Below, piece after piece: positions 39,632-49,986 of a DNA stretch of 64,000 bases (its first letter is position 1; each line of letters opens with the position of its first letter). The position numbers were made by a program, and so were the translations under genes. The stretch comes from Hortaea werneckii (taxonomy: Eukaryota; Ascomycota; Dothideomycetes; Mycosphaerellales; Teratosphaeriaceae). The DNA is taken from positions 36,261 through 100,260 of the forward strand of contig JBAOKB010000078.1 in assembly GCA_037044905.1 (NCBI GenBank), written 5' to 3'. The notes beneath the pieces were generated by a model. That model searched no databases. It had not been told where the DNA came from and worked only from the letters and a program-made list of their open reading frames with translations.

Positions 39632-42243
39632 TCAAGTCTTCAACTCCCCAAAATGGCTAGCCAAATACTCCGTCGCGTTCCCACCCCCTGGAATCCCACC
39701 TATAGGCGGCTGTTGTTCACCGGGGTTCTTGCCATTGACGATAGCTTGATACTAGACCCGCAAAGTCAGTCCAACAGCTCAAAATCAAAGTCAAGCACGA
39801 AACAAGGAAAAGGAAGGTTTGGAAAAGAAAAACACACCTTAAAAGCAAAATTCAAAACCAAAGCAACAATAAGCCCCACACAAACGACCACGGGACCCGT
39901 GACGGCATCAAAATCCTTCCCAGATCGGCGCTCGATCAGCGACATGCGCCACATGTAGATCCCATAGCCCCAGCCCGCCGTCAGCAGGGCGACGATGGTA
40001 TACACGATCGCGAGGGCGCGGGCGACATTGTTATCCTGGCCGGCGGCGTTGAAGAGGCCGAGGGAGAGGGAGGCGAGTAAGATGGAGACGTGCTGCCATT
40101 TGATGAAGGTGCGTTGGTTCGCGAGCCAGACTTTCGCTTCCACCTTCACGGGCCCTTGGTCTTTGATCCAGATTTCGGGTTTGCTGACGCCCGGGGGCAG
40201 GGCCTGCTTGCTGCGTTTGGCGGTGGCGTATTTGCTGGTGGAGAAGCCGGGGAAGAGGTTCTTGAGGCCGCCGGCGAAGGTGCTGCTGCGTTCGGTGTGG
40301 TGGGTGTGTTCGCCTGTCTCATCGTCGTCGGGTTCCTCGACGGCTCCGTCTACGGGTGCGTTTTGCGAGGTTAGGGTCCCGTAGTCGTTCTTCTTGCCGC
40401 CGCGCTGTTCGTTGGCGCTCTTCATGTAGGATCCCACTTGGACGGATGGGGAACCGACCGGGGAGATGATGCCTTTCTGCTGGCTCTTGTGTTGCGAGCG
40501 GCTTAGGTTCGGCGAGGGTTTGCTCTTAAGGAAACTGCCGACGGCGAACTCATCGTCCAGCTCTTTCTGCTTCTTTGCTTGTTCGTCCTCGTATGCTTTC
40601 TGTGGGTCCTTCCGGATATCCATCTCCATCTCGCTGAGCCAGAACGGGAACGTGTTGACGTAATCCTCGAACAGCTGAGCAACACCGTGCACGAATTTGG
40701 AGAATCGTGGCGCCTCTTTGACGAGATGGCTGTGGATGATATCCTCAACCCACTCGTTCTTTCTGCTGCCCATGTTCCGTACCCGGACTTCGAGAAGTGC
40801 GAACGGGAATCGAACGATCTCTCCTTTCCTAATCGAAGAGAAGGGGTATTCCATTTCGTTGTTGTCGATGTCTGTGCGGTGCCATGATTCTGGGTCACGG
40901 CACGGTCGGTCGTCAATGGCATCTTCTCTGATGAATGCCACGTTGGTGTCAAGGCTGATGCGCACGCGATCGTCACCTGGTATTTGGAAAGCCGTTCTGG
41001 TATAGTTTGCTCTGAGCATCGGCTGCAAATCGTTCTCCTTGATGAAATTCTGGATCTCTTCCGTGCTTGTCTTGAGATGATTGACTTTGTCACTGTCTGG
41101 CCCATTGCGATCGGACAGCTTTTGTATCTGCTTCTCCATGCCGTACTCTCCTTTGATGAAACGCTGTACATATTTCTCTTTTGTCGTCAGGCGGGTGTCG
41201 TCGGAGGTGTCATCTTCCTTGACCGTCTTCTTCTCCACGTATATTTCTGGCCTGGCATTCAACTGACCATACCAACGTAGACGGAGAGAAGAGGCCTCGC
41301 CTTGATCGACCTTGCGCGTGTAAAGGTTGAATGCAGGGTTGTCGAAGTAGATACTTGTGATGCTTGGGTCGGGTTGGCTGCCTTCGGCAACTTTTGATGT
41401 CTGCGGGTTGTACACAAGGACAGGTAGGCGACGCAATATCATCGTCTTGAGCTCAAGCAAGTTGTCCGGGTGGACCCAAAACTTACGGCTGGTGTATTCC
41501 TCACGCCCTTGCTGAGATTCACTCATGCTAATGCGATTCTTGTCCGCCCCGTCTAGGTGTTGACGGACAAAGCTATACATGGCGCTCAGACGATACAGCA
41601 ACGGGCTGTAGTCTTCCTTGTTGAAGGGAAGGGCGGCTAGACGGACCTGAAGGAGCGGCCTCACGCGGTATGAGGCACCTCGTTTTCGATCATGCTTCTT
41701 GGCCGCCTTCAAAAATCCGGTGTAGTTGATGCGGCTGTACTTCTCCAGTTCATTCGTCTCCTTTGTGATCTGGTCCAGCTCGGACAGCACCTCCTTCAGT
41801 GTGCGCTGCTTCTCCTCCTCGCTGGGCACCGCCTTCTTTCCATTGCCATTGGTCTCGCCGGCTTGCTTCGCCGGCTTGATCAGCCCATCACCCCCGCCAT
41901 TATCATCGCCGGGACTATCACTCTTTGCCTGATCCCGCGTCTCTGGCGCCCCACGATCTGTCACTGCGACTGAGTCCAACCTTGATTCGCATTTGGCTGT
42001 CCGTTCTCGCAATTTCTCGTAGGTGTCTTTGTGAAATGCGTGCACCTTCTCCAACTGTACATTGACCAGCTCGTCCACAAACTTCCCTTCGTCTTCATCT
42101 GTCCATTGCTCCGGTGCCTCGTGGGTTGGAGAATTCGGAGCCGACTCGTCGTCCCGTAACAATTTCTTGAGCTTGGTGTAGTCGATGTAGTTATCCCGCC
42201 ATGGTGCATAGGTTGACACCTGGAGCGTCCTACCGAAACGCAT
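39632..42243 (-). CDS. vtc2: Vacuolar transporter chaperone subunit, Vtc2/3 type
   Basis: Subunit of the VTC polyphosphate polymerase of the vacuole membrane. Exon 1 is 42243-39838 (802 codons), the 86-bp intron 39837-39752 has GTGTGT/TAG ends, and exon 2 is 39751-39632; 841 residues. The SPX domain (about 1-200) starts MRFGRTLQVSTYAPWRDNYI, closer to Vtc2/3 than to Vtc4. The VTC domain (about 245-560) has SRKFWVHPDNLLELKTMILR, LRLRWYGQLNARPEIYVEKK and FPFALLEVRVR. The Vtc4 catalytic hallmark ERKTHREDW is replaced by a VEKKT form, so a regulatory, non-catalytic subunit is likely. Three C-terminal membrane helices (about 705-805) follow. The last exon supplies YQAIVNGKNPGEQQPP and a Gly-rich tail; unspliced sequence would add an unrelated Phe-rich end. 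SPX domains sense inositol pyrophosphates. Confidence 0.9.
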
Positions 42244-43470
42244 CTTCCCGAATCTATACAAGGCTCGAACGCAGCAAACAAGGGCGGTGTGGCTTCAGTG
42301 AGATGTAAGAAGAAGAGAAGGAGAGTTTCGCAAAGGCGTATGCAATGGAGAATGGGCATGCAGTACCTGACGCTCATCGCGACTAGCTCGCCCCGCTAGA
42401 AAGCTTAATCTGGGGAAACTGGTTGAGATCTGGCCCAATCGGAGTCGCGCCTCGACCGCGTGCTACATGACTACGGCATACTGAACCTCCTACGTGTCCC
42501 GTGACGGTACAACCCACAACTTCACCTCCATCTCAAGCGTAGTGAAGCCCTCGCTCACGCGAGCATCTTTGCGCAGCTACTTAGCTTTGCGCCACGGTTC
42601 ACCCAATGCTGTCGTGTTCGGATAGAAACTCTTGCTAGACAGATTCATGAAGAAGGCGGCAACGTCAATCGCCCCTTCAGGCGCCTTCTCGCCATCCGTG
42701 TGGATGATCTCGATGCTCGCCGGACACTCTGGTATTGCCAACGGGACATGGCCGCTGACAGTGCCCAGCTTTCTGTCTCGACAACCCACGAGCATGGCGC
42801 TTGCGTGCCCCTGGATATGCCGTAAGGTGGCGTTGCAGGCATCGGCCCAATCTTCTTTATAGTACTACGCAGAGCTTTGGCTTCGAATGTATACTATGCG
42901 AGAAAGGAAGAATCTGAAGAAACTTGGGCCAGGCGAATGCACGAAAAGTGAATGTGTTGGTGACTTCTCTAGTTCGGAGTCGTCTTGCCGCATCGCCATC
43001 GTCTTGGGTCTTATCCTACCTTGTAACATTCACTCTTCTTTTAAACAAGTTGATAGCGGTGTTCGTATCGCTTGACAGTGGTGCTGATACTGTGCACTGC
43101 CTGGCAAGCTCTCTAGGCTGTCATCGAAAGCATACCATCCTCACGTTGATTTACAGGTCATCGTGCATGGGAGAATGATTGGTTGTCTCCAAGCCAGTCT
43201 TGACAAATACGTGAACATTGTAAAATCTTGAAAGTCGCTTTGCGGCGGCCTCCTGTTCGGTGTAGGTGAATGTCTCTTTATGCGGAATAATTGTGGGGCA
43301 CAGGGGCACGGGTCTTGTGCACGCTTGCCTATTCACTTCCAAAATAAGTGACATAGCACAGATCGCGACACTTCAATCTTGCGCAAAAAACTTGGCATAG
43401 CTTTTGAAACTACGCATGAGTACAAAACTTGTTCGTCTTTACCTCGAATCAACAATACAAGTAATTCAGG
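42244..43470. other. Intergenic upstream of the VTC and prenylcysteine oxidase genes
   Basis: 1.2 kb between divergent starts at 42243 and 43471. It may contain a small minus-strand gene or relic (listed separately). No other gene seen. Confidence 0.5.
42577..43354 (-). pseudogene. Possible small gene or gene relic, exon structure unresolved
   Basis: Two protein-like minus-strand segments. The upstream one (43354-43151) opens with ATG and includes ETFTYTEQEAAAKRLSRFYN. The downstream one (about 42863-42577) follows a CGTAG acceptor-like site and reads YYKEDWADACNATLRHIQGH, then SAMLVGCRDRKLGTVSGHVP, ending GEPWRKAK-stop. Stops and frame changes lie between them, and I found no single donor that joins them convincingly. 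It could be a two-exon gene with an intron of about 300 bp or a decayed copy. Family not recognised. Confidence 0.3.
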
Positions 43471-45024
43471 ATGTTGCTCTTCATACCCATTTTATCTCAC
43501 CTGTTGCTGGCTTCGGGTCTCTCTTTCCTGGACGACTATGAACTGGGCAACATCGTCGGCAACCGCAGCGCTATACAAGATTCAAGCCCTGACAGCGTAG
43601 CCATCGTCGGCGCAGGTTTGGCAGGAGCGTCTGTTGCTTTCCGCGCTTCTGAGATGTTTTACCCCGATTCGGACCTTCAACTCACCATTTATGAGCGCGA
43701 GTCGAGCTTTGGAGGACGCATACGTACGATACATCCGCAGACCGAGTTTCGAGCGGCTCTGGAGCTCGGCGCGACCACTTTCTACACCAATGATGGTTGT
43801 CTCATGCAACTGTTGCATACCGTCGGCGTTCACCACATACCCTCCGGAGATGCTCAGTATCTACCTATCAAAAGGCGCTCAACTACAAGCCAGTCAAAAA
43901 ACAAGGTAGCTTGCGACGTCCCCGACCTATCTTGGCCGCAATTTGTAAAGCGATTGTGGAGGTATGGAGCTTCAGAGTGGCGTTTCCGGAATGAGTATAT
44001 TTCGGCACTCGACAAGTGGCACAGATTCACGATCTCTCAACCCTTTGATAGTGTTCAAGAAGCGATGGGTACTTTAGGCCTGCTGCCCCTTATATCGGAG
44101 AATGCACTGGATTACCTCGACCAAGTCAACGTTTCACGGAAGTTCCAAGAAGAGATCGTACGCCCTTGCGTCAGAGCAAGACTCGGACAGGACTTGGAGG
44201 AAGTCCACGGTCTGTCAGCCCTGATTGCGGTTGGATCATCATCCACCGCCACAGTAGTCGGCGGCAACAGTCGGCTCATCGAACGCCTGATCAAGCTCTC
44301 AGGAGCGCACCTTTCCCTGTCCTCAGAAGCCATCGCCATCGGCCGCGGGCAAGAGCGCCGCTACAGATTAGCGGTCAAACATGGATCGAAAGACTCAGAA
44401 GACATCGAATACGTCGAATACGACGCAGTCGTCCTAGCCGCGCCGCTCCAGCTTCTGGACATAGACCTCAGCGGACTGGGCCTCAATCTGAACACAGCAT
44501 CAACAGCGAAGAACTTCATTCCAGCCCACATTACCCACATTACCTCCCCATTCCAACTCGTCACTAACTCCTCTAGCCCATCCATCAACATCAGCATAAC
44601 AAACGACGACCTCCTCACCTCCTCTTCCTCTCCCGGCGACACGAACATTCTCACCGTCCAAGGCAGCGACGTTTGCTACTTCTACGGCTGCCCTCCGGCC
44701 ACGGGCTGCGACCTATGCGAACTGGAGTACCTCTACCGCATCCACTCGCAACGCGCGCTGGAGGACGCCGAGCTAGTCCGCATGTTGGGATTAGAGCACG
44801 ATGAGAACGTTCCGCTGAAGGGAATATCGTGGGTACGTCGAGACGTGTGGCCGAAGGCGTTCTTGCCGTACAGCAAAGGGCAGGATTTCGTGGGCAAGTT
44901 CGAGTTGGCGCCGCGTTTGTATTATACCGGTGGCGGGGAGGAGGTCATGAGTTCGATGGAGATGAGCTGTAAGATGGGCGAACGAGTGGCTTCAAGACTG
45001 GTGTTTGGTGGTATCGCCTTGTAA
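43471..45024 (+). CDS. Prenylcysteine oxidase-like FAD enzyme
   Basis: Prenylcysteine oxidases degrade prenylcysteines left after turnover of farnesylated or geranylgeranylated proteins in lysosome/vacuole-like compartments. 517 residues, single exon, starting at the ATG at 43471 with a signal peptide (MLLFIPILSHLLLASGLSF). The FAD-binding dinucleotide fold begins near 45 (VAIVGAGLAGASVAF), followed by IYERESSFGGRIRTI and LELGATTFY. A second FAD/substrate region includes ALIAVGSSSTATVVGGNSRL. The C-terminus has RLYYTGGGEEVMSSMEMSCK, a family signature. A Cys cluster (CYFYGCPPATGCDLCELEY) near 408-426 may form disulfides in the lumen. Confidence 0.86.
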   Translation: MLLFIPILSHLLLASGLSFLDDYELGNIVGNRSAIQDSSPDSVAIVGAGLAGASVAFRASEMFYPDSDLQLTIYERESSFGGRIRTIHPQTEFRAALELGATTFYTNDGCLMQLLHTVGVHHIPSGDAQYLPIKRRSTTSQSKNKVACDVPDLSWPQFVKRLWRYGASEWRFRNEYISALDKWHRFTISQPFDSVQEAMGTLGLLPLISENALDYLDQVNVSRKFQEEIVRPCVRARLGQDLEEVHGLSALIAVGSSSTATVVGGNSRLIERLIKLSGAHLSLSSEAIAIGRGQERRYRLAVKHGSKDSEDIEYVEYDAVVLAAPLQLLDIDLSGLGLNLNTASTAKNFIPAHITHITSPFQLVTNSSSPSINISITNDDLLTSSSSPGDTNILTVQGSDVCYFYGCPPATGCDLCELEYLYRIHSQRALEDAELVRMLGLEHDENVPLKGISWVRRDVWPKAFLPYSKGQDFVGKFELAPRLYYTGGGEEVMSSMEMSCKMGERVASRLVFGGIAL

Positions 45025-45289
45025 CGACGGGACTGCAAAAATGTTTGTTCGTTACTGCTCGCATTGTACGTACTGAGGAATGTCCACTCTGGGCTCTGTG
45101 ATTCCTTGGAACTCCCTCGCGCGACGGATCACGAAGGCATGTCCAATTCTGCTCGTATTCCACATACTGAACGATCTCCCATTTTGAGCTTTAATAGTCA
45201 TTAGACCCTCTTCCTGCGACTACATCACAAAGGCTCATCGGTCTCTACACCTACTCAAAAATCCCCCTATATTGTCCCTCAACTAGCCC

Positions 45290-46333
45290 TTAGAGCTTCC
45301 TCTCGCGCAGCCAAAGATAAGTCTCCATATCAGCATCCACCTTCCTCCTCAGCTCCTGCGCAACATCACTCCCAAACTCATCCGTCCACTTTTTCATCTC
45401 AACGTCCAAATCAAGCTCCGAGTCCGGGATCTGTCAATCAGAAAATATTAGCACGCCCTCTCTCCCCCAGAAGTTTCCCCAAAGATCCTGGATTCTTAAA
45501 CTTACATAATCCTTCTCATGAATAATCCCCGTACTAGCCCGGAGCACATCATGAAAACCAGGCTCGACGCCCTCCGGAAGTGGCTCATCCGGCTTCGCAG
45601 CATCCCACTGCAGCTGAACACCCTTGGGATCGATCTTTAGCGCTTGGCAGAGCTTCCCCACAAGCGTCTGCGTATCGTGCACCAGATCCTCTGCATCGAC
45701 GACAACGGGTCTGTTGCCGAGACTCTCCAGGTACTCGTACATGATCCTTGTGAAGCGCACGGTGGACCAGAGCGTGAAAGCCTCGTCGCCGATACGTAGC
45801 ATATCGGTAGCAGTCTCGGCGCGGTAGAGGGAAGGGACGATTCGGGCGGGGTGGCGGATTAGCATGGCGGGGACGCAGCTTTTGAGGACTGCATCGCTGA
45901 GCGGTGTAGGTCTAGTGGAAGGCTTGAAAGAGGATGGGTCATCACTCCGGAGACAAGCGAGCGCGACGTCCTTCTGCACGCAAACGGCTGAGTGCTCGTG
46001 GGCAAAGAGGATTTTGCCATTGGTCTGCGCGTTGCGGATCTTCTCGGCGACCTCTTCGTTTGCGCGTTCGTAGGTTAGTTGACCCCATGCCTTCAGGTCA
46101 TCCTCAGAGATTCTGCCCTCGTATTTCTTCCCGAGAGCCTCGAGAGTCTCTTTGCTCATGTTTGCCTCGATCTTCTCCGGTCCACGGATGCCCGGCAAAA
46201 GGTAAGGATGGCGTACATAGTCCAGCTGCGGATCAGCTGAGAAGAGCTTGCCGAATAGATTCGAGCATGTCCTTGGAGAGTCGAAGACGAAAATGGATCG
46301 AGGCAGATGCTCCGACTGTGGTTTCGAGCCCAT
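45290..46333 (-). CDS. Sulfotransferase-like P-loop protein
   Basis: Resembles fungal PAPS-dependent sulfotransferase-fold proteins of unknown substrate. Exon 1 is 46333-45506 (276 codons), the 75-bp intron 45505-45431 has GTAAGT/CAG ends, and exon 2 is 45430-45290; 322 residues. The N-terminal phosphosulfate loop is IFVFDSPRTCSNLFGKLFSA; the 3'-phosphate-binding motif is LIRHPARIVPSLYRAE near 165. The helical C-terminus in exon 2 (SDVAQELRRKVDADMETYLW) is typical of this group. No signal peptide, so it is probably cytosolic. Acceptor substrate cannot be inferred. Confidence 0.8.
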
Positions 46334-46713
46334 TTTGGAAATGTATTCTCTCGATTAACACCAGATATTGAAGGCCCTAGAGCTCCGACAGGGTACGAAA
46401 GGTGGTGGAAGACACGGCGTGAGGTGTTGGAGCAAATTCAATGTGGCGCAGTATCAGCTGTATGCATCTCGTGCATTTAGGAAACCTGGCGCCTCGGAAA
46501 GTATGCGGCCTGCAATCCTGCAACGGTCTAACGGCGCGCCTTCCATTGGAGGTTGGCATGTGCTGAGTCATCCAAACTCTAACCTCCTAGCCGAACTCTG
46601 GGGTCCGCATCTTTTATTTGAATGATGGTGAGGGGGTGTTTCTTGATGCGCCGGAGGAAGTTATACCATCTGTAATGTCCAATGTCGGTGTAACTCTTGT
46701 GGATTCACTCCGC
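46334..46713. other. Intergenic between SSL1 and the sulfotransferase-like gene
   Basis: 380 bp, the presumed promoter of the sulfotransferase-like gene and SSL1 3' UTR. Nothing notable. Confidence 0.5.
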
Positions 46714-48133
46714 TCAAGCGCCATTGCTTTGTTTCTCAACACCGGGCAAGTGAGCACTGCTCTGGCAACCAGGGCAATTATGAACGACTTCGTGACAGAA
46801 CACGTCGCAGTCGATGCAGAAATGATTATGGCATGTCTCACACTCATATCGGCTACTCTCGCTGGCACCCTCAGCCCTTTTGGTTTTCGCATTAGCCTGA
46901 TCGTGCTCGGCTCCATTAGCAGTCTCATGTGGCGCCGGGATAGCGGGAAATGGTGAAAGACAGCCAAAGCACTGCACGCTGCCTCGCTTGCGCGCACGAT
47001 CCCAGGAGACTTCAGCCCAGTTTTGAAGAGGGAATAGGTGGTGGTATGAGCGGGCCAGATGAGTAGACAGGATGAGAGTCAAGTCGCAGCCGGGGCAGGT
47101 GGCGGGAAGTCCGCAGACTTTCGCTTTGCAACGCGAGCACAGGTAACCGCCTCTTGTTAGCTCCCCATGGCATGCACAAAGGGTTGGCTTCTCTTCCATC
47201 GCGATCCGGGAAGGGAACCCCATCATCAGGAGTGCGGCTTGGCTGGCTTTCTGAGCCGCTTCATCGGTAGCGCGGAGTACGGGCGGCGTAGTGATTTCCA
47301 TGAGTTGTTGTCGATAGTCGACTTCATCGACGGCCACATTGTAATATTCAGAGCTGTTGTTGTTGGTCTTGCGGCAGATCTCGGCGCAAATATGCATTTG
47401 GGCTGCCAGACCGATGATGCGAACCCGTATTCGATCCTTGATGCATGCTTTGATCGTGGAGTGGATGTCGCCCGGATCGGAAGTTAGCAGGGCACCTAAA
47501 ACAATGACAACCTCCCTCGTCCCATGAGACGGTGTGTGGTACAACGCCGCTCTTGCCATGTCCAGAGCGTTTTGAAGCGATGGGTTGCCTTTCGGCTCGG
47601 TCCCACGGAGTTGCTTAAGCGCGTTGATATGATCGTTAGGGTTGCCAGACATGTCGCTGACCCGAATCGCAAGGCCTTCCCGCATTCCAAGGATACCGAG
47701 TTGCGAGATTGGGTTTTGCTCAAAGAACTCTCGCACGAACATGATTGTGTAATTGATAGTCAGTAGATGCCTGGTCGGCCGTAGGTCTTTCTCATTCATG
47801 GCGGTTGACAAGTCCAGGACTAGCAGCGTGTGGCGAATAATACCACGTTGGAGCGGTGTAGTGTCTTTCAGCAGCCTGGAATATCGTTAATAGACATGTC
47901 CGCGTATCCTGGTCATTCTGCAAAAAGTACCTTTTGCGCTTGTCGGCCTCCTCCAAGCCGCCTAGGACGCCTTCAATGCTGCCATCGGGGGCTTCCTGGA
48001 GCTCCCAATTTCGGTTGACCGATTCTTCCCATCGAGCCTGGCCTCTCTCTTTAGGCCGCGATGCCAAATTTTTGCCACCGCGCCCAGGGCCAACGACATC
48101 ATCCTCATCGTACTCATCACCAGAATCCGCCAT
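46714..48133 (-). CDS. ssl1: TFIIH core subunit Ssl1 (p44)
   Basis: Required for transcription initiation and nucleotide excision repair; stimulates the XPD helicase. Exon 1 is 48133-47931, the 55-bp intron 47930-47876 has GTACTT/CAG ends and a TATTAAC branch, and exon 2 is 47875-46714; 454 residues. An acidic N-terminus precedes the von Willebrand A-like domain (LLKDTTPLQRGIIRHTLLVL, then DLSTAMNEKDLRPTR). Zinc-binding motifs follow: CACHGELTRGGYLCSRC and CPGC, then the C-terminal RING-like C4C4 module (YECETCHNHFCIDCDVFC...CPGC). The order and length match Ssl1/p44. Confidence 0.95.
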
Positions 48134-48618
48134 GTTGGTAAAAAGATGCGGCGATTATGATTCCACAGAATGTTGATGCTGGAGCTATTTGAGCCGTCAC
48201 GCGTGCCAAGCCCTCTGACACAACCTTTATCTGCTTCTGATGGCCATGGTTCTTCTTTGACGCGAGTATGAACAAGGTACGCGTTAGACCGTGGATGTAA
48301 AGAAAGTTATCTCGCCCGAAGCCATGATAGCGCAACGCGAATGTCGCAAGAGTGAAACGTGGGCACGTGCCAGCTGGAGGGAGACCCTTTGCCAAGCGGT
48401 CAGTCTGGAGTGGCCTGTGAGGTGAGGGCCCGCTTCATCACCGGACAGGACAGGCAACGCAACAACGGTGAACGAGCGAGCTGAGAACATCTCCTGACTA
48501 CAACTCAACCCCCACCTCCACCACCACCACCCCTTTCGCCACCTCCATACCCTAGCCAAGCGCATCTTGAGTGCAGCTTGAACTTGACTACCCTCGCCAC
48601 CTCCATCACCCCTCCAAC
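48134..48618. promoter_or_regulatory. Divergent SSL1/YPT3 upstream region
   Basis: 485 bp between the two starts, with a perfect 10-bp palindrome around a CACGTG core (listed separately) and a stretch of CCACC-rich sequence just before the YPT3 ATG. Confidence 0.5.
48362..48371. promoter_or_regulatory. Palindromic E-box GGCACGTGCC
   Basis: Perfect 10-bp inverted repeat in the SSL1/YPT3 shared region, a typical bHLH/Cbf1-type site. Binding is inferred only. Confidence 0.4.
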
Positions 48619-48668
48619 ATGGCCAACGACGAGTACGACGTACGATAACCCAATCCCACCTGCCCTGA

Positions 48669-48702
<34 letters not shown>

Positions 48703-49463
48703 ACGGGATCACTGAAAGCTGACGAGACTGCGATGCCATAGTACCTCTTCAAGGTCGTCCTGATAGGAGACAGCGGCGTCGGCAAATCCAACCTGCTCTC
48801 GCGGTTCACGCGCAACGAATTCAACCTCGACAGCAAATCCACCATCGGCGTCGAGTTCGCGACCCGCAGCATCCAAGTCGACAACAAGACCATCAAGGCG
48901 CAGATCTGGGACACGGCGGGCCAGGAACGCTACCGCGCCATCACCTCGGCCTACTACCGCGGCGCCGTCGGCGCCCTCCTCGTCTACGACATCAGCAAGC
49001 ACCAGACCTACGAGAACGTGACGCGGTGGCTGAAAGAGCTCCGGGATCATGCCGACACGAACATTGTCATTATGCTGGTCGGTAACAAGAGCGATCTGCG
49101 GCACCTGCGGGCAGTGCCGACCGAAGAGGCCAAGGAGTTTGCGAGCCAGAACGGGCTGAGCTTCATCGAGACGTCGGCATTGGACGCCAGCAATGTGGAG
49201 CTTGCGTTCCAGAATGAGCTGACAGGTATGTGACATTGTGGTTTTGCCATCTGATATCGCATGGGTTTGAGAAGGGAGGGAATCGCCATGGTCGTAGTCC
49301 CCAGCTAACACGGGCATGATCTAATACAGAAATCTACCGCATCGTCAGCAGCAAGAGCCTGCAACAGGACGAATCCTCCTCAGGCCCCGGCCAGGGCCAG
49401 TCGATCCCGCTCGGCCCTAGTAACCCGCCGGGAGACGCGACGAAGAAGGGACAGTGCTGTTAG
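48619..49463 (+). CDS. ypt3: Rab11/Ypt3-type GTPase (RabE)
   Basis: Controls post-Golgi exocytic carriers and recycling. Exons: 48619-48639 (7 codons), 48742-49225 and 49330-49463; 212 residues. Intron 1 (48640-48741, GTACGA/TAG) carries a run of 32 C; intron 2 (49226-49329) has GTATGT/CAG ends. GTPase motifs: GDSGVGKSN (P-loop), the switch I region containing STIGVEF, DTAGQERYR (G3), NKSD (G4) and ETSA (G5). Effector-facing blocks such as FNLDSKSTIGVEFATRSIQV are Rab11-like. The C-terminal KKGQCC is a double-Cys geranylgeranylation site. The very short first exon encoding MANDEYD is conserved in position among fungal Rab11 genes as far as I recall. Confidence 0.95.
48671..48702 (+). repeat. 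Poly(C) run, 32 bp, in YPT3 intron 1
   Basis: Thirty-two consecutive C on the coding strand, between the donor at 48640 and the acceptor at 48741. True length may differ because sequencing of such runs is error-prone. Confidence 0.85.
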
Positions 49464-49986
49464 AGACAGAGAGAGCAGGAGACAGAGTAAATGCATACGA
49501 GTTATGTCTTTTTCCAACGCGGTGCGGAATGCGAAAGGGGGGAAAGCGGCGAGGGTGCTAGGGATCTTGCTGCTTTATCAGTTTTTCGCGGGCGGACGCT
49601 GCTGCTGCTATGGAAAATCTGCGCCAGATACTTTTTTCTCTGGGGCGGCACACGACGAAAGGCGTTTCAGGCGTCACACAACACCAAGCAAACACGGTGC
49701 TTAAACGGGGGGCGCATGGTATCACGAAGGGGGCCAGTTGTAGCATGCCAAATGACATTGAAAGATTTTGAGATGATAGGGATGATTCGGTCTTGTGCCG
49801 CTGCCTATAAGAAGCCGTTGTCATGTTGGTCTGGTTGTGTTGATGCTAGTCAATGCCATCTCGAGTGTCGTGAGTGTCGTAGCCACCTTCATAAGTATGC
49901 TGGGCCCATGCAGAGGCCTCAAGGTCGCTCATGTGTCCTCTTTCTCTGCCGACTTTTCTCTCACCGCTTCGTCCGCGCCGGATAGA
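49464..49986. other. Intergenic between convergent YPT3 and the GTPase gene
   Basis: 523 bp. A plus-strand open frame over 49491-49985 has poor protein character and is antisense to the 3' region of the GTPase gene; not supported. Confidence 0.5.
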
